IMG/VR virus record: IMGVR_UViG_3300044225_001034
Span: 1 to 20,284 of that record
Direction: 5' to 3' (one strand)
DNA: 20,284 bases
Origin: a virus
The position numbers and the translations under genes were made by a program. Under the pieces are notes generated by a model. The model had not been told where the DNA came from. It saw only the letters and a program-made list of their open reading frames with translations, and searched no databases. This document shows positions 8,971 to 15,908 of this stretch, piece by piece. Positions within the stretch are counted from its first letter, which is position 1. Each line of letters starts with the position of its first letter.

Positions 8971-9683
8971 GTGAGCAGAGAATAAAAGATTTAGGAACAG
9001 TATTAGATAAAGCATTTACATTTATAGCTAAACAAGAAAATGCACCATTATATAATGCAATTTTATCCTTTAAAAGGTATGATGGTAATAGTAAGTATAT
9101 ACCTAATGAAGCGACAGGAGAAATACCTTTACTAGGTGAATATAAAGACCCATCAGGTAATAGAACCTACGGATTTGGATTAGAAATTAGAACTGCAAAC
9201 AATATGGGTGGAGTGGTTCCTGCTACAACAGTTCCTGAAATGGAGTTACAATTTAAAGAAAGAATACAAAAAGATATAGACTTTGTTAATAAATTAACAG
9301 ATGCTAAAGGAAAAAGATTAAACTTAGATATTAATCAAAAAGCAGCTTTAACCTCTCTTGTGTATAATATAGGACAAACAGGTTTTTTAAATAGTAAAGC
9401 ATACAAAGAAGGACTAGCTGTTGGAGATATAGATAGATTTAAAAAAGAAGCCTTTGATTCTAAAATAGGTTTTGTAAAAGATAAAAAAGGTGGTACTATT
9501 TTAGATGGTTTAGTTAATAGAAGACAAGCTGAACTAGAATTATTTGAAACAGCACAGAGAGAAAGAACTGCAGAAACAAATCCTATGGTAGACATGACAA
9601 AAATAGAACCAGAACCATTAAAAGATAGACAGATAACTATGGCAGAATTAGCTGCTAGAAGAGCAGGAGTTAATACTAATTAA
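8967..9683 (+). CDS. Phage lysozyme / endolysin, GH24 (T4-lysozyme type)
   Basis: This enzyme would cleave the glycan strands of peptidoglycan at the end of infection. The family's Glu-Asp-Thr set is visible: E24 (in AKQEN), D61 and T67 in YKDPSGNRTYGFG. The D-to-T spacing of 6 matches T4 lysozyme D20/T26, and the motif aligns with YKDTEGYYTIGIG. Also present are NQKAALTSLVYNIG (123-136) and the terminal NRRQAELELF (184-193), both standard in the family. E24 and D61 are 37 apart against 9 in T4, so about 28 residues are inserted in the active-site lobe. The last 45 residues extend past the usual end. There is no signal peptide or membrane anchor, so release would depend on the holin encoded just upstream. 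Confidence 0.9.
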   Translation: MSEQRIKDLGTVLDKAFTFIAKQENAPLYNAILSFKRYDGNSKYIPNEATGEIPLLGEYKDPSGNRTYGFGLEIRTANNMGGVVPATTVPEMELQFKERIQKDIDFVNKLTDAKGKRLNLDINQKAALTSLVYNIGQTGFLNSKAYKEGLAVGDIDRFKKEAFDSKIGFVKDKKGGTILDGLVNRRQAELELFETAQRERTAETNPMVDMTKIEPEPLKDRQITMAELAARRAGVNTN

Positions 9684-9694
9684 TACTATTAATA
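9670..9694. repeat. 10-bp-period AT-rich repeat at the strand switch
   Basis: TTAATACTA occurs at 9670-9678 and again at 9680-9688, followed by a third partial unit TTAATA at 9689-9694. It covers the overlapping stop codons of the convergent lysozyme and the 87-residue leftward gene. No GC-rich stem or T-run typical of an intrinsic terminator is present here. Confidence 0.7.
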
Positions 9695-9939
9695 AATTTA
9701 GTTAAATCTTCTGTCAAATCCTCAAACATAACTTTAGTCTCTTGAGTAAGAGCAACTAGAATATTAGTGTGCATGTATTCGGGGTATTTTTTCTTCATAG
9801 TTTCATAAAGTTTTTTATGATTAACTGTACTATAGTCTAACACTAATTCAAAATCTCTATTAATTCCTACATTAAATCTACCAACATCAATTAAAAAATC
9901 ATATTTTCTTCGTATTAGATTCTTTCTTTGGACTTTCAT
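9676..9939 (-). CDS. Small protein of unknown function, end of the early operon (87 aa)
   Basis: The start at 9939 has GAGG 9 bases upstream. The sequence begins basic (MKVQRKNLIRRKYDF), continues with a beta-rich section (FNVGINRDFELVLDYS), then a charged helix (KLYETMKKKYPEYMH) and an acidic end. No family is recognised. It is the last leftward gene: its stop region overlaps the lysozyme stop by 8 bases in the opposite orientation. Its first 41 bases overlap the 52-residue gene in another frame, so the two are probably translationally coupled. Confidence 0.6.
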   Translation of the reverse strand: MKVQRKNLIRRKYDFLIDVGRFNVGINRDFELVLDYSTVNHKKLYETMKKKYPEYMHTNILVALTQETKVMFEDLTEDLTKFINSIN

Positions 9940-10057
9940 TTTCTTTTACCTCGACAGCTATAGAATTTAAGAGTTGATTAACTTGATTCCATGGTAGTGT
10001 GGATAAGAAATTAACTATTGCTTGTATTAGTTTTTGACTGATTTCGTATTTTGGCAT
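9899..10057 (-). CDS. Small overlapping gene (52 aa)
   Basis: This reading frame is short but has the best ribosome binding site of its neighbourhood: AAGGAGA, about 9 bases before the ATG at 10055-10057. The product starts MPKYEISQKLIQAIVNFLST, has the segment LPWNQVNQLLNSIAVEV, and ends in a Lys/Glu-rich tail (ENESPKKESNTKKI). The first 38 residues look like two amphipathic helices. It overlaps the 83-residue gene by 47 bases at its start and the 87-residue gene by 41 bases at its end, each in a different frame. It bridges what would otherwise be a 71-base gap between two leftward genes. Function unknown. Confidence 0.6.
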   Translation of the reverse strand: MPKYEISQKLIQAIVNFLSTLPWNQVNQLLNSIAVEVKENESPKKESNTKKI

Positions 10058-10262
10058 TTCTGCTTTTCTCCTTTTGCGTTTGTATATTTCTTAATTCTTC
10101 AGTAATGATTGCAGATAAATCATCATGCAAAACTTTTAAGTAACCAAAGAAATTTGTTTTAGTAGATATCTTTACATATCCTTTATCTTTTACTTGTTTA
10201 GACTCAAATGTGTCTAAAGACAAAAGTAAATCTCCTGTGAATGGGTCTTTAAGTATTCGCAT
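10011..10262 (-). CDS. Small protein of unknown function (83 aa)
   Basis: The start overlaps the end of the nuclease gene by 14 bases and has no visible ribosome binding site, so translation by coupling is likely. The N-terminal part (MRILKDPFTGDLLLSLDTFE) and the middle (STKTNFFGYLKVLHDDLSAIITEEL) look folded. The last 25 residues are Lys/Arg/Asn/Ser-rich and probably disordered. No motif is recognised. The start codon is ATG and no better start exists close by. It is part of the nuclease gene cluster, which is the only hint to function. Confidence 0.55.
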   Translation of the reverse strand: MRILKDPFTGDLLLSLDTFESKQVKDKGYVKISTKTNFFGYLKVLHDDLSAIITEELRNIQTQKEKSRNAKIRNQSKTNTSNS

Positions 10263-10635
10263 AGTTATAATTATTTACATCCATTAAATCTTTTATAGGA
10301 ACTAACCAACCCCATGATGTGTTACTATCACCTCCTGGTGCAGACCTATAGTTATTATTCTTAATCATCATTTTTAATTTATCTGTTTCTAAAGATATAG
10401 CAAAGCAAAAATCTTTACCTTTATAAAAATTGATAGTCCAATATTGTGATTGTGTTTTTAATATTCCACTATCTTTACCTCTACTTCTGTATTCACAGTA
10501 ATGATTACCACTCTTAATCCATTTATCTATTTCTGATTTAACTTCAACCTTATCACCTTCTAGTATTGTACCTATTATACCTTCACCTTTTTTACCTGTA
10601 GCTAAATCATATTTAAAATCTGAGTTATGTTTCAA
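10249..10635 (-). CDS. PD-(D/E)XK nuclease, resolvase-like (128 aa)
   Basis: Numbering is from the TTG at 10635. The sequence shows a restriction-fold core: E18 in GKKGEGI, D28 and E31-x-K33 in GDKVEVKSE, then SGNHYCEYRSRGKDSGI (42-58) and TQSQYW. This pattern is typical of small phage nucleases labelled Holliday-junction-resolvase-like or endonuclease-I-like, which cut branched or displaced DNA during replication or packaging. The start codon is not ATG. A TTG at 10635 overlaps the preceding TGA as TTGA and has GGAGG/GGAAG 8-11 bases upstream. A TTG six codons earlier (10653) is possible but has no good site. The nuclease fold is well supported by motifs, the exact DNA substrate is not. Confidence 0.75.
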   Translation of the reverse strand: MKHNSDFKYDLATGKKGEGIIGTILEGDKVEVKSEIDKWIKSGNHYCEYRSRGKDSGILKTQSQYWTINFYKGKDFCFAISLETDKLKMMIKNNNYRSAPGGDSNTSWGWLVPIKDLMDVNNYNYANT

Positions 10636-10910
10636 TTTAATTTCTTCCTCCAATCATCTAAGTTAATAATGTTTGCTTTTCCATTTTCCATTTCCTCTAA
10701 TTTTGAAACACCCAAACCTATTTCATATACCATGTCGGGGTCATCTAGTGCTATCTGACATAGACCTAATGCAACTTTAAAACAAATATCTTTTTGTTCT
10801 GTATCTTTAACATAACTTCTATCTATACCACAAATAAATTTATTCTTTTTTCCAAATGGTTTTACAACTATAACCACACTATCTTTATCTAACTTAACTT
10901 GTTTAATCAT
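10632..10910 (-). CDS. Conserved-looking small protein, unknown (92 aa)
   Basis: The ATG lies inside the end of the Cas4-like gene (8-base overlap) and has AAGGAG 7 bases upstream. The N-terminal half is beta-like (DSVVIVVKPFGKKNKFICGI). The middle is helical and hydrophobic (ICFKVALGLCQIALDD), and the end is IINLDDWRKKLN. Three cysteines are present but not in a metal-binding spacing. It sits between two nucleases of the replication block, so a role in DNA processing is plausible, but nothing in the sequence proves it. Confidence 0.65.
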   Translation of the reverse strand: MIKQVKLDKDSVVIVVKPFGKKNKFICGIDRSYVKDTEQKDICFKVALGLCQIALDDPDMVYEIGLGVSKLEEMENGKANIINLDDWRKKLN

Positions 10911-11802
10911 GTACTATCTCCTTTGGTTTATTTACTTCTGCATACCAATAATACTTAGGATTTTTGGCCTTAGATTGTTGTTGGGGCAAGTATTCAATAG
11001 TATCACCCCAACATTTATGTTTATAAGGACAATAAGAACAGACAGTACCTAAAACTTTATTACCTGTTTTCTTTTGATAAAATGATTCTTCTTGTAATTC
11101 ATAACATCTTTCAAAAGGTTTATCTTCCATTAATGCTTTTACATTATGATGTACCTTTTCTAATGCTTTCTTTCTATACTCTGTATCATCTTCGGGAGGC
11201 TGACTAACTAACATTTCACCTGTAGCTTTGTTGACTACAATCCAACCACCAAAGGGTTTACCTGTAGCCTCTGAGTATAAATATCCTTGTGATAAATAAC
11301 CAAAGACATCATCCTCTGCTATCTTGTGAAAGCCACCACCACTTTCTCCAAACTTTTTTTCAAACGCAAAAGGTGAAGCAGATTTTATATCATAAACTTT
11401 ATCATCTATAATGATATCATATGTACCTTTCATGTCAAAAAATTCTGTATTTAATTTTACTTTACCTTGAACGCCATCAATCTTTGATTTAACTGCTCTC
11501 AGTAACATAACTACAACCGCTTCTATTATATCCCCAAATAAATTTCTTAACTTAAAATTATAATTTTCATAACTAATGATACTATCTTTGCCCGAATACT
11601 TTTTATCCATTTGTAATTGACATAGTGGTTTACCTATGTTAGACATTCGGATTCTAAACTCTGATTCTCTTTTGTCTGTAAATTGTTTTCTTATTGCTTG
11701 TTCACATTCTTGTTTAAACTTTTCTATAATAGGTTTAGGTATAGCGACAGGCTCTCGCTGAGCCTGTGCTAAAAATGATTTTACTTCTTCTAAGAAAGTC
11801 AA
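10903..11802 (-). CDS. Cas4/RecB-like PD-(D/E)XK exonuclease with predicted Fe-S cluster
   Basis: The nuclease motifs are visible in order: G90-xxx-E94 (LFGDIIEA), D129 in KGTYDIII, D138-I-K140 in VYDIKSA, and Q172-xxx-Y176 in SQGYLY, the RecB-family signature. Four cysteines are placed as in Cas4 and AddB: C61 before the nuclease core, and C255, C258 and C264 after it (CSYCPYKHKC). They would hold a 4Fe-4S cluster. Such phage enzymes resect DNA ends or degrade host DNA, so a recombination or nucleotide-recycling role is likely. The start is TTG at 11802, overlapping the TGA of the binding-protein gene as TTGA with AAGGA upstream. It is not part of a CRISPR locus here. Confidence 0.85.
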   Translation of the reverse strand: MTFLEEVKSFLAQAQREPVAIPKPIIEKFKQECEQAIRKQFTDKRESEFRIRMSNIGKPLCQLQMDKKYSGKDSIISYENYNFKLRNLFGDIIEAVVVMLLRAVKSKIDGVQGKVKLNTEFFDMKGTYDIIIDDKVYDIKSASPFAFEKKFGESGGGFHKIAEDDVFGYLSQGYLYSEATGKPFGGWIVVNKATGEMLVSQPPEDDTEYRKKALEKVHHNVKALMEDKPFERCYELQEESFYQKKTGNKVLGTVCSYCPYKHKCWGDTIEYLPQQQSKAKNPKYYWYAEVNKPKEIVHD

Positions 11803-12623
11803 GCGGTAACTTCCTTCATTATTTCATCATCTAAAATATCTTCTGCAGTCACTTCGCTTTTCTTTGCTTTACTATGCTCTGCTTTGACATAATCATTTTC
11901 TTGTTTTACATATTCTAAGAAATCTTTTAGTATTTCTTTATCAGTATCAGAAAATTTTACATCTTTATTTGCATCTTTAATTTTTGCAGTAAAGTAAGTT
12001 ACACTACCTTTAGTATGTTTTTCTGTTCCATTAAAATCTAAAACAGTATTATACATAATCTTATTTCTTTTAGATAGACTTTTTAATTGGTCACCAATAG
12101 GTAAAAAGTTTACACCTCTAACTCTGTATAGGACTGCCTCTTCTGTAATCGTGACATCCTGCCCTTTAGAGGTTTTACCTTTTGCAGATACCACGCCAAA
12201 TACATTTCTATAACAAGTAACCTTATCCTGTTCTATTTTAGAAGCAGGGTCTAAGTCTTCTCGTAATGCTTTAGGTACACTACCACATGCATCAGTTCCA
12301 TTCGTATCGGGTTTGGCATCAGACCAACTCGTGAACATAACAGATTTATAATTGTTATCTTCATTCTCTTCATCGTATTTATTATATTGGAAAGTATTTA
12401 GAAAGGGTCTAAATGATACTTTCTCTGCAAAGACAAGTCCGTGTTCCTGACTGTCTATTTTATATAGACCTCTTTTAATCAGATTACCTTCACTGTCTTC
12501 GGTATCGTAGTTAATTGATAGCCTTGATAGGGAAGAGCCACCCGACTCTACATCTTGACCTAACATAGCCATCACTTTATCGTTGGACATATTATCTATA
12601 TCCGCTAGTACTTCGTTTGACAT
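11799..12623 (-). CDS. Probable single-stranded DNA-binding protein (274 aa)
   Basis: It is an acidic soluble protein with a mostly beta-type sequence in the middle (about 35-200) and a charged C-terminal region: a Lys-rich stretch, then an acidic end (AEDILDDEIMKEV). An acidic C-terminal tail and a position between polymerase and recombination nuclease are typical of phage ssDNA-binding proteins such as T7 gp2.5. I see no OB-fold signature that I could call certain, so the name rests on context and composition. It has its own strong promoter and a strong ribosome binding site (AAGGAGG, 6 bases before ATG), which suits a protein needed in large amounts. Another replication-accessory role is the main alternative. 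Confidence 0.55.
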   Translation of the reverse strand: MSNEVLADIDNMSNDKVMAMLGQDVESGGSSLSRLSINYDTEDSEGNLIKRGLYKIDSQEHGLVFAEKVSFRPFLNTFQYNKYDEENEDNNYKSVMFTSWSDAKPDTNGTDACGSVPKALREDLDPASKIEQDKVTCYRNVFGVVSAKGKTSKGQDVTITEEAVLYRVRGVNFLPIGDQLKSLSKRNKIMYNTVLDFNGTEKHTKGSVTYFTAKIKDANKDVKFSDTDKEILKDFLEYVKQENDYVKAEHSKAKKSEVTAEDILDDEIMKEVTA

Positions 12624-12647
12624 ATAATGCCTCCTTTTTGTTGTGTT

Positions 12648-12676
12648 ATTATATCATTAAACTGTGGATAAGTCAA
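12648..12676 (-). promoter_or_regulatory. Strong sigma70-like promoter for the binding-protein gene
   Basis: On the leftward strand TTGACT (12676-12671) is followed by a 17-base spacer and TATAAT (12653-12648), 11 of 12 consensus positions. The start of transcription would be near 12641, giving a leader of about 18 bases that contains the AAGGAGG ribosome binding site. The -35 box lies inside the last codons of the polymerase gene and the spacer contains its stop codon. Confidence 0.8.
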
Positions 12677-14693
12677 GCCAATTTATACCTTTTTTTATCT
12701 CAAAGTCTAATGGAACATTTAACTCACAATCATATCTATTTAATAGTGAGTCTTTTATATTACTAAATCCTGTCTTTATAACACTAATAACATGATGTAT
12801 TTCATCGGGATGTGTATCTAATATTACAGAATCATGGACAGTATTTATAATTAAACTTTTCATTTTTCTTTTTCTTAGTAACTCCCAAACATTAATACAT
12901 GCTATTGGTACTATGTCTGCCGTAGCAAACCCTTGGACAGGATAATTTTTTATAGCCGTAGCTTGTGTAGTAGAGCCGTCTTTTCTTCTATAAACATTTG
13001 GAAAATAATATTCTCTACCACTAGGTAGTTTTACTATCTTTGTTTTGTATGCTCTATCTTGTAACACTTGATGCCACTCTGCAATTTGTGGATATTTTTT
13101 TAAAAACTTCTCGTAGTATTCTCTTTCTTTTTTCTTACCCATCATGCCACCATACAAAGGTTTAAATGTATGTGCCTTTGCAGTTTGTCTATCACATCCT
13201 ATAACATCTGCAGTATACTGATGAACATCTATACCATCCTCTATATCTTTCATGCCTTGTTTATCTTGTGCTAAAAATACTGCAGTTCTAAATTCTAACT
13301 GAGCAAAATCTACTTCTAGTATTTGTCCATTTTCCCACCTAGACTGTATAACTTTTTTTACAGGAAACTTATCACCTCTAGGCATGTTTTGGAAATTAGG
13401 TTTAGAACTAGATAGTCTTCCTGTAGCAGTTATGTGTTGATTAAAAGAAGGATGTAATATATTATCATGATTAGTATTATCTCTTATGCCTGTTATAAAA
13501 GTATTAAGATAAGTTTCTAATGCACCAAACCTAACAATAGAATCTACAAACTCTTTTAATGTACCTTCAGCATAAATACCTATTCTATTTAAAGTTTCTT
13601 TATCAGTTTTAAAACCGCCTTGTGCCACATCTTGTACACTATTAGCCCTCCAATTAAATCCTGCTTTAGCTTCGGTCTCAATAAATAACATACCTTCACC
13701 TTTACACTTAGGACACTTAGATAACTTAGCAAAAGGACTACCATCTTTTTTTATTTTTCTGACATGTCCTACGCCTTTACACACATCACATTGTTGTGCT
13801 ATTGTTTTATACATAGGGTCTGTATATTTATTTACTAACTCTTGAAATGCTCTATCTGTCATTCTAGGTCTTCTCTTAGGTCTTCTCGTTCTTTTATCTA
13901 TACCTATGTTAAACATACTTGTCCAAATATTTTTGTCTTGTACTTTTCTAGAGTAAATTACTTTAGACAAATCTTCTGTAGAAGATAAATTAATCTTTGT
14001 ATCACCCATAACTTGAGCAATAATTTTTTCTATCTTACTTTTTAACTTGTAGTATTCTTGTGTTAATTCTTTCTCAACACTTTCTAAGTCTTGTAAATTA
14101 ATATAGTTTCCATTACATTCCATATCTATTAACACTTGTAGAAAATCATTCATCAAATCTCTAGTTGGTAATAGTCCTTTGTTTGCAGGTAAATTATAAA
14201 ATCTTACTTGTGTAAGATATAACTCTTTAGTTATTTTAACATCTTGCCTACCATAAGTTTCTAAATGTTCTATTGGAATTTCATCAATACCATATCCGTC
14301 TTCCATATATGTAGCTAGTATATCAGATTTTAAACTAATATTATGTCTTCTACAACATTCTTTTAGAGACAATGATTTATCTTTATTACCTCTCATAATA
14401 ATATACTCTGCTAACATTGTATCATATAACTTACCATTGTATGTAAATCCAAACTCATACATCCACGACATATCAAATTTTAAATTATGTCCTATGATTA
14501 AATCAGATTCATCTAGTATCTCTTGAACTCTTTGTTTATTTTGTTTTATCTGTTCTACATCTTTAACATCTTTATGATAAAAGAAATAGTACTCATCATT
14601 AATACCAATGCTTACTAATCTATTCTCATAGTTAAAAGGTGAAGGGTCTCCTTCGTTACTTACTGTAGTTTCTATGTCTAGTGTTGTTATCAC
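12657..14693 (-). CDS. polA: Family-A DNA polymerase with 3'-5' exonuclease and DnaJ-like zinc insertion
   Basis: The exonuclease domain shows LDIETT (D6, E8), IIGHNLKFD (N70, D74) and YGRQD (Y147, D151). The polymerase domain shows TATGRLSSSKPNFQNMPRG (422-440), motif A EVDFAQLEFR with D462, motif B RQTAKAHTFKPLYG (R502, K506, F510, Y514) and motif C TVHDS with D621. Residues 302-334 form an inserted zinc module with CDVCKGVG and CPKCKGEG, preceded by a very basic patch (RTRRPKRRPR, about 268-277). It lies in the thumb region between INLSST (235-240) and the conserved helix after FNWRANS. Such a DnaJ-type insert is published for phage HMO-2011. The start codon is GTG, with AAGGA 6 bases upstream; no 5'-3' nuclease domain is present. 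Residue 510 corresponds to E. coli F762. Confidence 0.95.
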   Translation of the reverse strand: MITTLDIETTVSNEGDPSPFNYENRLVSIGINDEYYFFYHKDVKDVEQIKQNKQRVQEILDESDLIIGHNLKFDMSWMYEFGFTYNGKLYDTMLAEYIIMRGNKDKSLSLKECCRRHNISLKSDILATYMEDGYGIDEIPIEHLETYGRQDVKITKELYLTQVRFYNLPANKGLLPTRDLMNDFLQVLIDMECNGNYINLQDLESVEKELTQEYYKLKSKIEKIIAQVMGDTKINLSSTEDLSKVIYSRKVQDKNIWTSMFNIGIDKRTRRPKRRPRMTDRAFQELVNKYTDPMYKTIAQQCDVCKGVGHVRKIKKDGSPFAKLSKCPKCKGEGMLFIETEAKAGFNWRANSVQDVAQGGFKTDKETLNRIGIYAEGTLKEFVDSIVRFGALETYLNTFITGIRDNTNHDNILHPSFNQHITATGRLSSSKPNFQNMPRGDKFPVKKVIQSRWENGQILEVDFAQLEFRTAVFLAQDKQGMKDIEDGIDVHQYTADVIGCDRQTAKAHTFKPLYGGMMGKKKEREYYEKFLKKYPQIAEWHQVLQDRAYKTKIVKLPSGREYYFPNVYRRKDGSTTQATAIKNYPVQGFATADIVPIACINVWELLRKRKMKSLIINTVHDSVILDTHPDEIHHVISVIKTGFSNIKDSLLNRYDCELNVPLDFEIKKGINWLDLSTV
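14201..14218. repeat. Palindrome ATCTTAC-N4-GTAAGAT inside the polymerase gene
   Basis: Perfect 7-base inverted repeat with loop TTGT. The same stem occurs between genes at 15891-15908 and, one base pair shorter, at 19930-19944. It lies in the coding part of the exonuclease domain. Confidence 0.7.
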
Positions 14694-14705
14694 TTATTGT
14701 CCTTT

Positions 14706-15878
14706 CTATGTAAATGAAGTGAATTGTGATAAGGTGGGAACTAATCTTACTTCGAACTCACCATGGTCACCTGTTAGTTTATTTTTAGAAATAGTTATCT
14801 GTCTTACACATGCTTCGCTAGGGTCTTCTCTACCCTCATCTAATTTTCCTATACCTACAATAACATCTGCCTCCGCAGCTTTGCCTGTCTTAGAATTTGC
14901 CATAACATTAAAACTTAATCTTGTTCTACCATGAGCCTCTGCTGACGCTTGAGATAATCCTATTACAAATACATCATGCCTTTTAGCAATCTCTCTAGCC
15001 TGTCTATATACCTCCCCTAACTTTTCATGGGATGAATTATATTTACCTGTCACATTAACTTTATCTAATTGGTCTATGATTAATATATCTACATCATGTT
15101 CTTTACAATAAGTGTTTAAGTCTTCCATATTCATATCAACACTATCATGGGTATAGATATAAGATTCTATTTCTTTCCATTTATCTTTAGCTAATTGTCT
15201 ACTACCATTTAATATCTGCCTTTTGGTTAGATTACTACATGCATTTAACATTCTCATTTGTGTACGGATAGCAGGTTCTTCATTGCAAAATATGTGAACA
15301 TTCTTTTTTTGCCATGCAAAGCCTCCTTCGTTTGCTACCATGCTAACCCAAAAGGCAGTCTTGCCACTCTCGGGTCTAGCAAAGACAATCATAAAATTAC
15401 CTTTACCAATACCCTCGGTAGCGTTTTGTAGTGCTGTATCAAAATACTCTTCGTCAATAGTTTCTAAAAATCTTTGTACTTCTTTAAAAGAATGTTCGCT
15501 AGGATTGTTACCAATAGATATACATAGCCTTGACATCTCGTCTGCTTTAGCTGATTTATACATACTCTTAATAGCATTTTCTACAACGCTATCGTTCATG
15601 TCTTGGATATGTTCTATCCTACTAATTAAATCTTTAATATTTTTTTGTGCTTGATAACTTTGATTAGCAAAGTATGTTTCGAAATAACTGATTCTTAAAT
15701 CAGCAATACTTATCTCTTCTATCCCAGGATTGTCTTCGTATATTTTAGAGATAGCTTTGTATATATCTCTACCACCATTTGTAAAGAAAGAATCCGATAC
15801 AATTTTTTTAACTCTGTCAAATACATTCTTTTTTAAAATTATTTTTAAAACATATAGTTTTAAATTGCCGTCTTCCAT
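14706..15878 (-). CDS. DnaB-type replicative helicase
   Basis: It would unwind DNA ahead of the fork as a hexamer. The first 100 residues are a helical N-terminal domain like that of DnaB. The RecA-type motor follows: Walker A ARPESGKT (167-174), Walker B ILIIDQ with D269, the IGLSQAS motif with Q310, and the terminal SKNKLTGDHGEFEVRL, which fits the DnaB C-terminal motif with Lys where many members have Arg. At 390 residues it is shorter than bacterial DnaB and has no primase part: the primase is a separate gene five genes upstream, unlike the fused T7 gp4. The ribosome binding site AAAGGG is 4 bases before the ATG, and a palindrome lies just ahead of it. Confidence 0.9.
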   Translation of the reverse strand: MEDGNLKLYVLKIILKKNVFDRVKKIVSDSFFTNGGRDIYKAISKIYEDNPGIEEISIADLRISYFETYFANQSYQAQKNIKDLISRIEHIQDMNDSVVENAIKSMYKSAKADEMSRLCISIGNNPSEHSFKEVQRFLETIDEEYFDTALQNATEGIGKGNFMIVFARPESGKTAFWVSMVANEGGFAWQKKNVHIFCNEEPAIRTQMRMLNACSNLTKRQILNGSRQLAKDKWKEIESYIYTHDSVDMNMEDLNTYCKEHDVDILIIDQLDKVNVTGKYNSSHEKLGEVYRQAREIAKRHDVFVIGLSQASAEAHGRTRLSFNVMANSKTGKAAEADVIVGIGKLDEGREDPSEACVRQITISKNKLTGDHGEFEVRLVPTLSQFTSFT

Positions 15879-15890
15879 GATACCCTTTCT

Positions 15891-15908
15891 ATCTTACACA
15901 TGTAAGAT
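15891..15908. repeat. Palindrome ATCTTAC-N4-GTAAGAT in the helicase leader
   Basis: Perfect 7-base inverted repeat with loop ACAT in the 30-base gap between the lipoprotein stop and the helicase start. It lies immediately before the AGAAAGGG ribosome binding site. In RNA it would be a short hairpin beside the site; in DNA it could be a dimer-binding operator. Confidence 0.7.

Noticed and set aside
10903-11802. Cas4-like nuclease as a sign of a CRISPR system
   Set aside because: No repeat-spacer array or cas1/cas2 is present; such nucleases are common in phage replication blocks.
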